Shown: positions 56,363-64,000 of the stretch, one piece after another
Position numbering within the stretch: the stretch's first letter is position 1
How the letters are laid out: each line of letters starts with the position of its first letter
Assembly (NCBI GenBank): GCA_964645205.1
Contig: CAZYBO010000002.1
Span: forward strand, 186,001-250,000
Origin: CAZYBO01 sp964645205
GTDB lineage: Bacteria > Pseudomonadota > Alphaproteobacteria > Rickettsiales > SXRF01
Reading direction: 5' to 3'
Length of the DNA: 64,000 nucleotides
The notes under the pieces: model-generated
The model's input: only the letters and a program-made list of their open reading frames with translations
Database searches by the model: none
Told to the model about the DNA's origin: nothing
Position numbers and translations under genes: made by a program

Positions 56363-59300
56363 ATGAGTCTTTACGGGGCATTATATTCAGGGGTATCGGG
56401 GCTTAAGGCGCAGAGCAACAAGATCGGCGTAATCTCCGACAATATCTCCAACGTGAACACGATCGGCTATAAGGGCGGGCAGGGCGATTTTGAAACCCTT
56501 GTGACCAACGCCAACAGCAACACAACCTACTCGCCGGGCGGCGTGCTCGGTGGCAGCCGACAGCTCATCAGCAAACAGGGCTTGCTGCAATCCACCGATT
56601 CGCCCACCGACATCGCCATCTCCGGCGGCGGGTTCTTCATCGTGAACCAGACGGTGGACGGCACCGGCCAGATTCTCTACACCCGCGCCGGATCGTTCCG
56701 CCAGGATTCCACCGGTAACTTCCAGAACGCCGGCGGGTTCTTCCTGCAGGCATGGCCGCTCGATCGCGAAGGCCGCCTGCCGGGTGAGCCGGGCAACCTG
56801 AACACCACTTCAAGCGCGAACTTAAGCAGCCTGAAGACGGTGAACGTACAGAACCTGACGGGCGTAGCGGCAGCGACTACCAACATCTCGCTGGGCGCAA
56901 ACCTTCAATCCTCGCAGACCGTCTATCCAGGTGCTGCTGGGGTTACGACGATGGATGCGCTGCATACCGCCAACTTCGGCGTGAAAGCTAAAGACATCCT
57001 GGTGCCAGGTGGCGTGAACAGCCTTACGCGCGGCGATAAATTCGTGGTCTCCACCGGTGCGGGCTTAAGCTATACGTATCGCTACGGCGGGTTTACCTTC
57101 GGCCGCGATGTGAGCAACGCGGCTAACGGCGACAGCGGGCAAGCGCTTTTAACCTCGCCGGTGACGCTCGGCTCTCTCCCGTTTGCCACCACCTCGGGCA
57201 GCAACACGGTTACCGTGACGCAGACGGCGCACGGCCTTGCGACGGGCGCAGTCGTAACGCTCGCCGGCAATACTGCGGCGATCAACGGTATTCCCGCTTC
57301 GGAATTCAACGGCTCCTATGTAGTAACCGTGGTGAATGCCAACAGCTTTACCTTCACCACTTCCACCTCTGCGGCGGCGCAAACATTGGCTGCCAACCCG
57401 ATTTCCACCACCAACGGCAGCACGACGGTGACCATTACCCAGGCGGCGCATGGTCTGGCGACCGGCGCATCGGTAACTCTGGCAGGTGTCGCAGGTGCGA
57501 TCAACGGTATCCCTGCTGCGGAATTGAACGCTACCCATACCATCACGGTGACGGGCGCCAACACCTACACCATCACCACCACTACCGCAGCTACCTCGAC
57601 GGCTACCGGCGGCGGTGCGTTGGTGACAGCATTCGCCAACACGTCCGGCGCGGGCACGATTACCAACACCACCCGTCCGTTCGTGGGCAACGTGCTAGAT
57701 GCCACCAGTGCCACCACGCCGTTCCTCGGCACCACCGGCACCAGCGGGTTTACGGCGGCGTCGCTTAGCTTCACCATCACCACCCCGAGCGTGGGCACGG
57801 CCACCTTCACCTACACATCGTCATCGCCGAACGCGCAGCTTGGCCAGTTTAACACGCTTAACAACCTTGCGTCCGCCATCAGTGCCGTCAGCGGCCTGTC
57901 GGCACGCGTGGTGAGCAATCGTCTGTATGTGAGCGCCACGGACGCCAACGAATCGGTCGTGTTTGCCAACGGCTCGACCATCGGCATCTCCGGCCCGCCG
58001 GTGCAGGCCGGTCTCGACTGGGTACGTGAGTTAGGCCTTGCCGACCTCGGTATCGGCACCGACCGCTTCTCCACGCTTGAAGGGCTTGCAACCCTTGTGA
58101 ACGCATCCTCCGGCCTCACGGCTACGATAGAAAATGCGCTCTCGGCCGCGACGTTGAACATCAACGTCAACGATCCGCTGGATACGATCACCTTTGCAGA
58201 TAAGCCGGTTGCGGCAGCACTCACGGCCTTCGTATCCGCCACGCCGTTTACCACCACCAACGGCAGCACGACGGTGACGGTATCGCATCCTTCGCCGCAC
58301 GGCTTCACCACCGGCGACATCGTGACGCTCTCCGACCTTAACACCGGGCCTTATAACGGTATTCCGGATAACGATCTGGCGGGTAACTTCGTCATTACGG
58401 TTACGAGCCCGACCACCTACACCATCACTGTGGATACCGCCGCCACCTCGTCGGGAGCAGCGGGTGATACGGGGCTTATCGTGACGCCGCCTAACAACAG
58501 CGGTTCCATTCTCGCGGAACTCGGGCTGGTGGATTCGCTCAACGGCGATCCCTATACCCCGCAGACCACGGGTGCAATCGGACCTGCTTACGATCCGAAT
58601 AACAGTGCGAAAAATATGGCATCCGGGGCGATTCCGGCGCAGTTCAGCCGTCCTATCCGCGTATTCGACGCGTTGGGCACGGGGCATGATCTCAGCCTGA
58701 ACTTCCTGAAAACGGGTACCAACACCTGGGCGATCGAAATCTTCGCGCTTCCGGAAACCGATGTGACCTCGGCACTGCCCGACGGACAGATCGCGTCCGG
58801 TACCGTAACCTTCAACGGTGACGGCAGCTTGCGCAGCGTAAGCGCCAGCCTGTCGCAGGACGTAGCCATCACATGGACGAACGGCGCGGCGGCCAGCACG
58901 GTCAGCTTCGATTGGGGTACGGCGGGTCAGCCTTTCGGCACGCCCAACGCATCCACCATCGGTAAAACCGACGGATTGAGCCAGTTCAACAGCGCGTACC
59001 GCGTGAACTTCGCCAACCAGAACGGTGCGCCGGTAGGTGAGTTGACGAGCGTGGCCATCAACGACGAAGGCTACATTATCGCTAGCTACAGCAACGGTGA
59101 AACCCAGCGTCTGTTCCGCATCCCGCTCGCCGATTTCGCCAACCCCGACCAGCTCCGCTCCATCTCGGGCAACGTCTATGCCCAGACTTCGGATTCGGGT
59201 GAAGTGAACCTGTCGCAGGCAGGCGCAAGCGGGGTGGGTAAGATTGCGTCGGCGTCGCTTGAAGCGTCGAACGTGGAACTTGCCGACCAGTTGACCGACA

Positions 59301-59392
59301 TGATCGTCGCGCAGCGCGCATACCAGGCGAATACCAAGGTGATTTCCACCGCCGACAACCTGCTGCAGGATCTCAACCGGATTCTTCAGTAG
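56363..59392 (+). CDS. flgE: Flagellar hook protein FlgE, enlarged with internal modules
   Basis: 1009 aa, about twice the usual size. The N-terminal motif LYSGVSGLKAQSNKIGVISD then NISNVNTIGYKGGQGDFETL and C-terminal ELADQLTDMIVAQRAYQANT then KVISTADNLLQDLNRIL are diagnostic. The insert holds three copies of a beta-type module (about 270-345, 346-425, 624-710) with the pattern T-T-x-G-S-x-T-V-T-V ... HG-x-x-x-G-x-x-V-x-L ... NGIP ... F/Y-T-(F/I)-T. The family pattern resembles the FCCH-type domain known from phage and surface proteins; that link is from memory. A terminator follows. Confidence 0.95.
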   Translation: MSLYGALYSGVSGLKAQSNKIGVISDNISNVNTIGYKGGQGDFETLVTNANSNTTYSPGGVLGGSRQLISKQGLLQSTDSPTDIAISGGGFFIVNQTVDGTGQILYTRAGSFRQDSTGNFQNAGGFFLQAWPLDREGRLPGEPGNLNTTSSANLSSLKTVNVQNLTGVAAATTNISLGANLQSSQTVYPGAAGVTTMDALHTANFGVKAKDILVPGGVNSLTRGDKFVVSTGAGLSYTYRYGGFTFGRDVSNAANGDSGQALLTSPVTLGSLPFATTSGSNTVTVTQTAHGLATGAVVTLAGNTAAINGIPASEFNGSYVVTVVNANSFTFTTSTSAAAQTLAANPISTTNGSTTVTITQAAHGLATGASVTLAGVAGAINGIPAAELNATHTITVTGANTYTITTTTAATSTATGGGALVTAFANTSGAGTITNTTRPFVGNVLDATSATTPFLGTTGTSGFTAASLSFTITTPSVGTATFTYTSSSPNAQLGQFNTLNNLASAISAVSGLSARVVSNRLYVSATDANESVVFANGSTIGISGPPVQAGLDWVRELGLADLGIGTDRFSTLEGLATLVNASSGLTATIENALSAATLNINVNDPLDTITFADKPVAAALTAFVSATPFTTTNGSTTVTVSHPSPHGFTTGDIVTLSDLNTGPYNGIPDNDLAGNFVITVTSPTTYTITVDTAATSSGAAGDTGLIVTPPNNSGSILAELGLVDSLNGDPYTPQTTGAIGPAYDPNNSAKNMASGAIPAQFSRPIRVFDALGTGHDLSLNFLKTGTNTWAIEIFALPETDVTSALPDGQIASGTVTFNGDGSLRSVSASLSQDVAITWTNGAAASTVSFDWGTAGQPFGTPNASTIGKTDGLSQFNSAYRVNFANQNGAPVGELTSVAINDEGYIIASYSNGETQRLFRIPLADFANPDQLRSISGNVYAQTSDSGEVNLSQAGASGVGKIASASLEASNVELADQLTDMIVAQRAYQANTKVISTADNLLQDLNRILQ
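57160..57640 (+). repeat. Two tandem copies of the beta-type module inside flgE
   Basis: The copies share TVTVTQTAHGLATGAVVTLA versus TVTITQAAHGLATGASVTLA and an NGIP box. A 28-nt stretch in the second copy (57405-57432) is identical to 58251-58278 in the third copy (58230-58480), which points to duplication or gene conversion inside the gene. Confidence 0.8.
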
Positions 59393-59408
59393 GCTCGTAG
59401 CGCCTGAC

Positions 59409-59455
59409 CTCCCCCTGCCACCGCACCTCCCCGGTGCGGGCAGGGGGAGTTTATT
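59409..59455 (+). terminator. Rho-independent terminator of the hook operon
   Basis: The long stem CTCCCCCTGC-CACCGCACC / GGTGCGG-GCAGGGGGAG is followed by TTTATT. It lies 17 bp after the flgE stop. Confidence 0.85.
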
Positions 59456-59665
59456 AATCTTCGGATTAATAATTAACTATTTGTTTATATTAGTAAAGCC
59501 CGGGCGATTTCGGGTTGACAAGTATAGCCAAATTTTCTACCACCTTTAGTAAGTAGCAACGATAAGTATTTGCCATATGTAGTGGGCGGCCATTTACTTG
59601 TTGATTTGTGTTCCTCGCTGTGATGTAAGATCAAAAATTAACATATCCAAAACAGGGGCTCTGCC

Positions 59666-59998
59666 ATGAAGAAAATAAACCTCACCAGTAAGAAGTCCGG
59701 TGCGATGACGACCAAAACCGCTTCTGAAAATGAGCCCGAGATCACCAACATGATGCTCGACCCCCGTTACCTCCGCCAATCCTCCTCCCTGATTCAGGAA
59801 GCGCTGCAAAAAGGATTCGACGTACTCCAGCTCGCCAACGGCGATATTGTGACCACCGGCACCAAAACGGTCGTCTACCAGTACACGTGGGACGATTCCA
59901 AAGGCAAGCTCATCAAAGCCCGCCCCGAAAACGCCCGCAAAGGCCGCAAGGACGCCTCCGTATCCGAAGATGAAGAAGCGGAAAGCGAAGAGGCCTGA
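59666..59998 (+). CDS. Small conserved protein of unknown function
   Basis: 110 aa. The central part MMLDPRYLRQSSSLIQEALQ then KGFDVLQLANGDIVTTGTKT and VVYQYTWDDSKGKLIKARPE looks like a folded domain. The N-terminus is Lys/Ser-rich and the C-terminus highly acidic (SEDEEAESEEA). I believe it belongs to a small alphaproteobacterial family seen in rickettsias and relatives, but cannot confirm the name. It is followed 9 bp later by another small gene. Confidence 0.75.
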   Translation: MKKINLTSKKSGAMTTKTASENEPEITNMMLDPRYLRQSSSLIQEALQKGFDVLQLANGDIVTTGTKTVVYQYTWDDSKGKLIKARPENARKGRKDASVSEDEEAESEEA

Positions 59999-60007
59999 TA
60001 TTTCCGT

Positions 60008-60385
60008 ATGACCGATCCGTTTCAGGCGTTGAACGTCATGAAGTCGGCGATGGCTATGCTGAGTAGAGAGCCTACCTATCCTAACCTTGAAAAATTTGAA
60101 GCCGCGTCATCCGTGGCGTGGATTACGATCATGGATCGCGCTGGGATGTCCGGCGATTTGTCGGTACAGGTTGCGACCGAGCGCTTTATCGGCATCACCG
60201 AGGAGGCGCAGCTTATAACTGCAAACGTGCCCGCTCCCACCCGCCAGGAAATGAAAAGACGCTACGATGCGTTCAACGCCAACATAGAGCTTCGGCGCGA
60301 CTATGCGCAGATGCTGCTTGCGGAAGGATCGGAAGCGGTGTGGAATCGCATCATGAAGGAGCAGCGCAACCGCGGGTTGGAATGA
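60008..60385 (+). CDS. Small protein of unknown function
   Basis: 125 aa, helical and soluble (FQALNVMKSAMAMLSREPTY; MKRRYDAFNANIELRRDYAQ). Not recognised. It probably forms an operon with the gene 9 bp upstream, and is convergent with usg (6-bp gap). Confidence 0.7.
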   Translation: MTDPFQALNVMKSAMAMLSREPTYPNLEKFEAASSVAWITIMDRAGMSGDLSVQVATERFIGITEEAQLITANVPAPTRQEMKRRYDAFNANIELRRDYAQMLLAEGSEAVWNRIMKEQRNRGLE

Positions 60386-60391
60386 GTGCGC

Positions 60392-60655
60392 CTAGTGAAT
60401 CCGAATCTCGCCCTTGCAGAAGGTCACTTCCGCCGGGGTGATCAGCTTGGCGCTGGCGATGGTCACGGAATGCAGTTTGCCGTCGATCTTCTTTTCCCAG
60501 AAGGCTAAAAATTCGTTGAGTACCGGGAATTTTGGTGCGAGGTCGAGGTTCTGCCAGATGAACGTTTGCAGCAATGCCGGATGCGCGGGCATATGATAGA
60601 GAATCTCCGCCGTGGTCAGGCGGTAATCACTCAGCATCAGTTGGAAATCCTTCAT
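60392..60655 (-). CDS. usg: Usg family protein
   Basis: 87 aa. The Usg pattern is clear: MLSDYRLTTAEILYHMPAHP then ALLQTFIWQNLDLAPKFPVL and a W-E-x-x-I-D-G-K-L-H-S-V end. Usg is a small protein found mostly in alphaproteobacteria, often near trp genes; its function is unknown. Here it stands alone. Confidence 0.88.
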   Translation of the reverse strand: MKDFQLMLSDYRLTTAEILYHMPAHPALLQTFIWQNLDLAPKFPVLNEFLAFWEKKIDGKLHSVTIASAKLITPAEVTFCKGEIRIH

Positions 60656-60787
60656 GCACTTCCTCCTTCACTACACGCCCCCATTTTACCATAAAACGAC
60701 GAAAAATCCACGCTAAAAACAAGCAAGCGATTGATATGGCTATACTATAGCAAAATCAATTTTCTGGCCGCAGGCCAAGACGCGTGC

Positions 60788-60793
60788 TATAAT
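60788..60793 (+). promoter_or_regulatory. -10 box upstream of tRNA-Lys
   Basis: TATAAT about 65 nt before the tRNA. No good -35 at the standard distance, so the promoter is tentative. The rest of 60656-60858 shows no gene. Confidence 0.45.
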
Positions 60794-60858
60794 GTTCGTC
60801 CTTCCCCGCGCAAACATATTTACATTCCCTCCCCGATGGAATATCAACTGCCCCGGCT

Positions 60859-60934
<76 letters not shown>

Positions 60935-60961
60935 GCCTTCTAAAGACCCTATGATTCCTTC

Positions 60962-62170
60962 ATGACATCGGGGAAGCGCGCTACCGTGAAATTCCTCTTC
61001 TCATTTTTGTTCAGCCTTTGTTTTTATCTCGCGGCCACGGCCTATGCGCTGGAGCTATACCTCACCTATTTTTCAGACGAAGCGATACGCATTTCCGATT
61101 GGAAAGGCAAGGGATATGACGTGCGCAGCAAAGAAGACGTGCTTAGAGATTTGCAGATGGAAGGAAAAAATCCCGTACTCTCGCTGGTACCCAAATTCCT
61201 CGTCGATGAGCCGCATGACGGGAACCTGTTTCCATTAGGCGGTATATCCGGCAGGGTGACAGTGCTGTGCAATGAAACGGGCGCATGGGCGATTTATGAT
61301 AGCGACGAGCATGGTTTCAATAACCCCAAAGGGCTTTATGCACCCGGCATTGATGCGCTGCTTGTAGGGGAATCGTTCGTGCATGGCGCATGCGTCGCGC
61401 CGGATGAGACCATTGCCGCACGCTTGCGCGCGCGCTACCCAGCGACAGTTTCGCTTGGTATGGACGGCAACGGGGCGCTTGCTACGCTGGCATCACTCGT
61501 TGAATTTGCCCCTGCGCTGAAACCGAAAAAGATATTGTGGGTGTATGTTGAAAATACGCTTGGACGCGTGAGGGGGGAAATGAAAGTTCCGCAACTTGCG
61601 GCCTATCTTGCGCCGGATGGCAATCATCAGGCGTTATCGCGGAAACAAGCGGAGGTCGATACGTTCTGGCAGCGCTATATTGATCTGAAATTACAAGGTA
61701 GGAAACCGGAAGCTGGGGTGGTGGGATTCGATATGAAGCGTTTCCTTGCGCTCTATTATGTACGTAAGCATGTCGCCATCGCACGGTATGGGATACGCGA
61801 GTTGCGCAACGCCAGCGACAGGGATGGCAATGAAGCGATTTTTAAGAATATCCTACTGAAAGCTAAGGTTGCCGCTGCACAGCAGGGTAGCGAATTCTAT
61901 TTCGTGTATCTGGGCGTATTTTATCCCGGTAAGGATGAAGCGCATTCCGATCATGACCGTATGCTTGCCCTTGCCGAATCACTCGGGTTGCGCGTGATCG
62001 ACGGGTATACAGCCATGAAAAATATGGATCCGGCTGCAATTAATGCCTATGGCGGCAGGGGGCACTATAACGCATACGGCTATCGTGTGTTTTCAGATGT
62101 GATTCTGGATGCGTTGGCGGTTTCAGAACAGGCTATAGATGAAGGGCGGCACGATCGTCCCTCCCAATAA
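60962..62170 (+). CDS. SGNH-hydrolase-like membrane-anchored protein
   Basis: 402 aa. An N-terminal TM/signal anchor (about 11-30) is followed by an SGNH-like domain: block I LLVGESFVHGACVAPDETIA (Ser about 136), a Gly/Asn block SLGMDGNGALATLASLVEFA, and block V GGRGHYNAYGYRVFSDVILD with His about 380. Such proteins often acylate or deacylate polysaccharides or lipids. It appears to be related in layout to the gene at 62338. Substrate unknown. Its last 48 bp overlap the antisense DUF5989 microprotein gene. Confidence 0.72.
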   Translation: MTSGKRATVKFLFSFLFSLCFYLAATAYALELYLTYFSDEAIRISDWKGKGYDVRSKEDVLRDLQMEGKNPVLSLVPKFLVDEPHDGNLFPLGGISGRVTVLCNETGAWAIYDSDEHGFNNPKGLYAPGIDALLVGESFVHGACVAPDETIAARLRARYPATVSLGMDGNGALATLASLVEFAPALKPKKILWVYVENTLGRVRGEMKVPQLAAYLAPDGNHQALSRKQAEVDTFWQRYIDLKLQGRKPEAGVVGFDMKRFLALYYVRKHVAIARYGIRELRNASDRDGNEAIFKNILLKAKVAAAQQGSEFYFVYLGVFYPGKDEAHSDHDRMLALAESLGLRVIDGYTAMKNMDPAAINAYGGRGHYNAYGYRVFSDVILDALAVSEQAIDEGRHDRPSQ

Positions 62171-62275
62171 GAAGATTACCGCCGCGAAGGTGGCCGCCGC
62201 CAGCAGGAGCGGCAGGAGCCAGAGTTTTTTATGTGTGCGCATGAAATCGCGCAGTTCTCTTAAAAACCCTTGCAT
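62123..62275 (-). CDS. DUF5989-type microprotein (50 aa, one TM)
   Basis: A small gene read from the minus strand: MQGFLRELRDFMRTHKKLWL then LPLLLAAATFAAVIFLLGGT and a final IVPPFIYSLF. The pattern (short basic amphipathic N-terminus with K-K-x-W-L-L-P, one TM helix, end in P-F-I-Y-x-L-F) is that of DUF5989 proteins. I know these from polysaccharide or natural-product loci next to SGNH-type proteins. Here it is antisense between two SGNH-like genes and overlaps the first by 48 bp. Function unknown. Confidence 0.8.
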   Translation of the reverse strand: MQGFLRELRDFMRTHKKLWLLPLLLAAATFAAVIFLLGGTIVPPFIYSLF

Positions 62276-62337
62276 GGTAGAAATCCCTGCATCACTGTTT
62301 GGTCTGTTATTAATTTTCTCTGGCCTGATCGTATAGC

Positions 62338-63657
62338 ATGTTTCGAACCAGAAAACTATGGCTAGCCGTTTGTGTTATCGGCTTTACGTATCTCCTTATC
62401 GAGATCATGGCATTTACGCTCTATTTTGCCCTTCATGGCGAAGCATTCTCGTTTGCCGCGGTGGAAAAGCGCCGGGATGAAGTGCTGGCCGTTACAGCGC
62501 CCATAGAAGCAGAAGCAGAGCAAGACATTGAAGGCGAATTCATACAACGCAGGCACAGTGGAATGCTTGTGTTGCATCCCTATCTCGGCTTTGTGTGGCG
62601 CCCGATGGAGAGCAAATCAAGAGTGAGGGGGTATTACACGACCCCGTATGGATTTCTCGCTGAGGAAGATCCGCTCGCTGCCAGTGCCGATCCTGGGGTT
62701 GCGATTGTAGCGATTACAGGTGGTTCGGTATCCGAAGGGCTGTTCCGGGCATCGCGCGAACTGCTTCATGGCTATTTTGATGTCCTGCCGCATTTCAAGG
62801 ATAAGAAAGTTATCATCGTTATGCTGGGCGCCAAGACATGGGGACAGCCTCAGCAGTTATTATCGATTGCCTATTACCTTGCTCAGGGCGGAAGATTGGA
62901 CGTGCTGATAAATCTTGATGGTCATAACGAAATCGTGATGGCGTCGGATAACAGCGATTATAGCATCTACCCCGTATACCCATTTCGTTGGGGGAGTTAT
63001 TTTCTCGCTAATTATCGCCCCGATTCTCTGCCCGTACTTGCGGAAGCGACTATGTGGAACAAAATGCGCGATGTTGCGGCCTCTACGCAGAAGGTACTTT
63101 GGTTTTCCGTTTCTGCATCAACATTGTGGGAATTGTTGGATACCTATTTCAACAGGCGAGCAACGCAGGCTGAATTATCGTTACGGAAAGGTAAAAATGA
63201 AAGCCTGCCGTATTTTGTCACAGGTCCGGATACGATGAATGATGTAACGGAAGGTACGGTGCAGGAATTTGTGGCGGATTTCTGGATGCGCAGCAGCATG
63301 CAGTTACATCATCTTTCAAAGGCAAACCAGTTCGCATATTTTCATTTCCTGCAGCCGAACCAATATATCGCGGATTCCAAACCGTATACGCCCGCAGAGA
63401 TTGCCAGGGCAATTGACGATACATCGTACAAGAATCATGCTTTGCCGGCATATTACGCGAAGTTTACCTCGCGCATGCCGGAAATGCAGCGGCAAGGGGT
63501 AAATGTACACAGTCTGACGGGTATTTATGCCAACACAAAGGAAACCGTATATATTGACGCATGCTGCCACCTTAACAAGTTCGGCAACGACATTATGGCG
63601 CGGGCGATTGGGCAATACGTGACCGACTATTATAACAAAACCAAACCGGTGAAATGA
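62338..63657 (+). CDS. SGNH-hydrolase-like membrane-anchored protein
   Basis: 439 aa with an N-terminal TM anchor (about 7-30). SGNH blocks: IVAITGGSVSEGLF (Ser about 133), VIIVMLGAKTWGQPQQLLSI, VLINLDGHNEIVMASDNSDY (Asn about 199), and near the C-terminus YIDACCHLNKFGNDIMARAI with Asp and His. The D-x-C-C-H-L-N end is typical of a subgroup of membrane-anchored SGNH proteins of unknown substrate. The start of the aldehyde dehydrogenase gene shares one base with its stop (TGATG). Confidence 0.75.
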   Translation: MFRTRKLWLAVCVIGFTYLLIEIMAFTLYFALHGEAFSFAAVEKRRDEVLAVTAPIEAEAEQDIEGEFIQRRHSGMLVLHPYLGFVWRPMESKSRVRGYYTTPYGFLAEEDPLAASADPGVAIVAITGGSVSEGLFRASRELLHGYFDVLPHFKDKKVIIVMLGAKTWGQPQQLLSIAYYLAQGGRLDVLINLDGHNEIVMASDNSDYSIYPVYPFRWGSYFLANYRPDSLPVLAEATMWNKMRDVAASTQKVLWFSVSASTLWELLDTYFNRRATQAELSLRKGKNESLPYFVTGPDTMNDVTEGTVQEFVADFWMRSSMQLHHLSKANQFAYFHFLQPNQYIADSKPYTPAEIARAIDDTSYKNHALPAYYAKFTSRMPEMQRQGVNVHSLTGIYANTKETVYIDACCHLNKFGNDIMARAIGQYVTDYYNKTKPVK

Positions 63658-64000
63658 TGTGTATGGCGCAAAGGGTGGCGGAGATTTTCAAGGCGCTGGG
63701 GGCTAATTTTACTGAAGGTACGCTGAAAGTGACCTCGCCGGAGCATGGGGGTGTCATCGCGCAACTGGCTTGCGATGCGCAGGCTGGTATCGATGCTAAA
63801 ATTGCGCAGGCCGCCAAAACGCAGGCATCATGGGCGGCGCAGCCGCGCACTGTGCGGGTGGCATTGGTCGAGGCATATGCTGCTGCGATAAAAACGCACC
63901 GCGCGGCGCTTGCGGAGCTTATCATGCTGGAGGCGGGCAAGACGGCGAGCGAGGCGCAGGGCGAGGCGGACGGTTCGGCCGATGTGCTGCTTAAAACTAT
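63657..64000 (+). CDS. Aldehyde dehydrogenase, N-terminal part
   Basis: Partial; runs off the window. 114 visible residues start MCMAQRVAEIFKALGANFTE. The pattern HGGVIAQLACDAQAGIDAKI then AQAAKTQASWAAQPRTVRVA, VEAYAAAIKTHRAALAELIM then LEAGKTASEAQGEA matches the first quarter of NAD(P)-dependent aldehyde dehydrogenases (x-x-A-x-x-x-W-x-x-x-P-x-x-x-R; E-x-G-K-x-x-x-E-x-x-x-E). The GK-x-x-x-E-x-x-G-E layout is closest to ALDH7, but no active-site residues are visible, so the subfamily is open. Confidence 0.8.
   Translation, partial: MCMAQRVAEIFKALGANFTEGTLKVTSPEHGGVIAQLACDAQAGIDAKIAQAAKTQASWAAQPRTVRVALVEAYAAAIKTHRAALAELIMLEAGKTASEAQGEADGSADVLLKT

Overview
The window looks like a chromosomal segment of a deep-branching alphaproteobacterium. 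Evidence: a circularly permuted two-piece tmRNA gene next to an alphaproteobacterial-type SspB, FliX, Usg, an alphaproteobacterial-type DksA, and sigma-54 (-24/-12) promoters in front of flagellar genes. A Rhodospirillales or Micavibrio-like relative is a guess; 16S rRNA is not in the window. Coding density is very high, with many 1-4 base start/stop overlaps and no CRISPR or rRNA. Nearly all features were found by reading motifs; no database search was possible.

Layout. (1) 1-9.2 kb: the hflK-hflC-degP membrane quality-control operon (degP cut by the window edge), an Mrp-type ATPase lacking its usual CxxC, a Phe/Tyr degradation pair (phhA, hppD) with a GNAT gene, and two tandem paralogous repeat proteins of unknown function. 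(2) 9.2-16.7 kb: ettA, a RelBE-like toxin-antitoxin pair, tadA, sspB, ssrA (tmRNA), an ATP-grasp ligase, thyX, serB carrying an in-frame palindromic repeat insertion, and miaA, whose start overlaps that of serB. (3) 16.7-27.2 kb: a Ham1-like/LOG fusion gene and a branched-chain amino-acid cluster (ilvB, ilvH, ilvC, leuA) interleaved with unknown genes and a receiver-only response regulator. (4) 27.2-33.6 kb: a eukaryotic-type GT29 sialyltransferase-like gene coupled to a DMT transporter, then mreBCD-mrdA for cell shape.

(5) 34.2-37.8 kb: a complete IS1595-type element of 3,608 bp with 26-bp perfect terminal inverted repeats and a perfect 8-bp target duplication. It sits exactly on the dksA stop codon and separates dksA from its terminator. 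Its cargo includes a Panacea-domain antitoxin-like gene overlapping a two-TM protein gene (candidate toxin-antitoxin pair), a DUF6471 gene, a GIY-YIG-like gene and two unknowns.

(6) 39-59.4 kb: a flagellar block. fliX is divergent from flgI-flgJ-flgN-like-flgK-flgL-fliW-fliB; then come a giant flagellin (1167 aa), a FlaG-like gene, fliD-fliS and fliK-flgD-flgE. Three candidate sigma-54 promoters precede flgI, fliD and fliK. Flagellin, FlgK and FlgE are all enlarged and share a similar inserted beta-type module, and FliB may methylate the filament. (7) 59.4-64 kb: small alphaproteobacterial genes, tRNA-Lys(CTT), two SGNH-hydrolase-like membrane-anchored proteins with an antisense DUF5989 microprotein, and the start of an aldehyde dehydrogenase.

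The most notable points are the tmRNA tag with a duplicated SspB box beside sspB, the GT29-transporter pair, the transposon at dksA, the shared module of the flagellar exterior, the Ham1-LOG fusion and the tandem repeat-protein pair.
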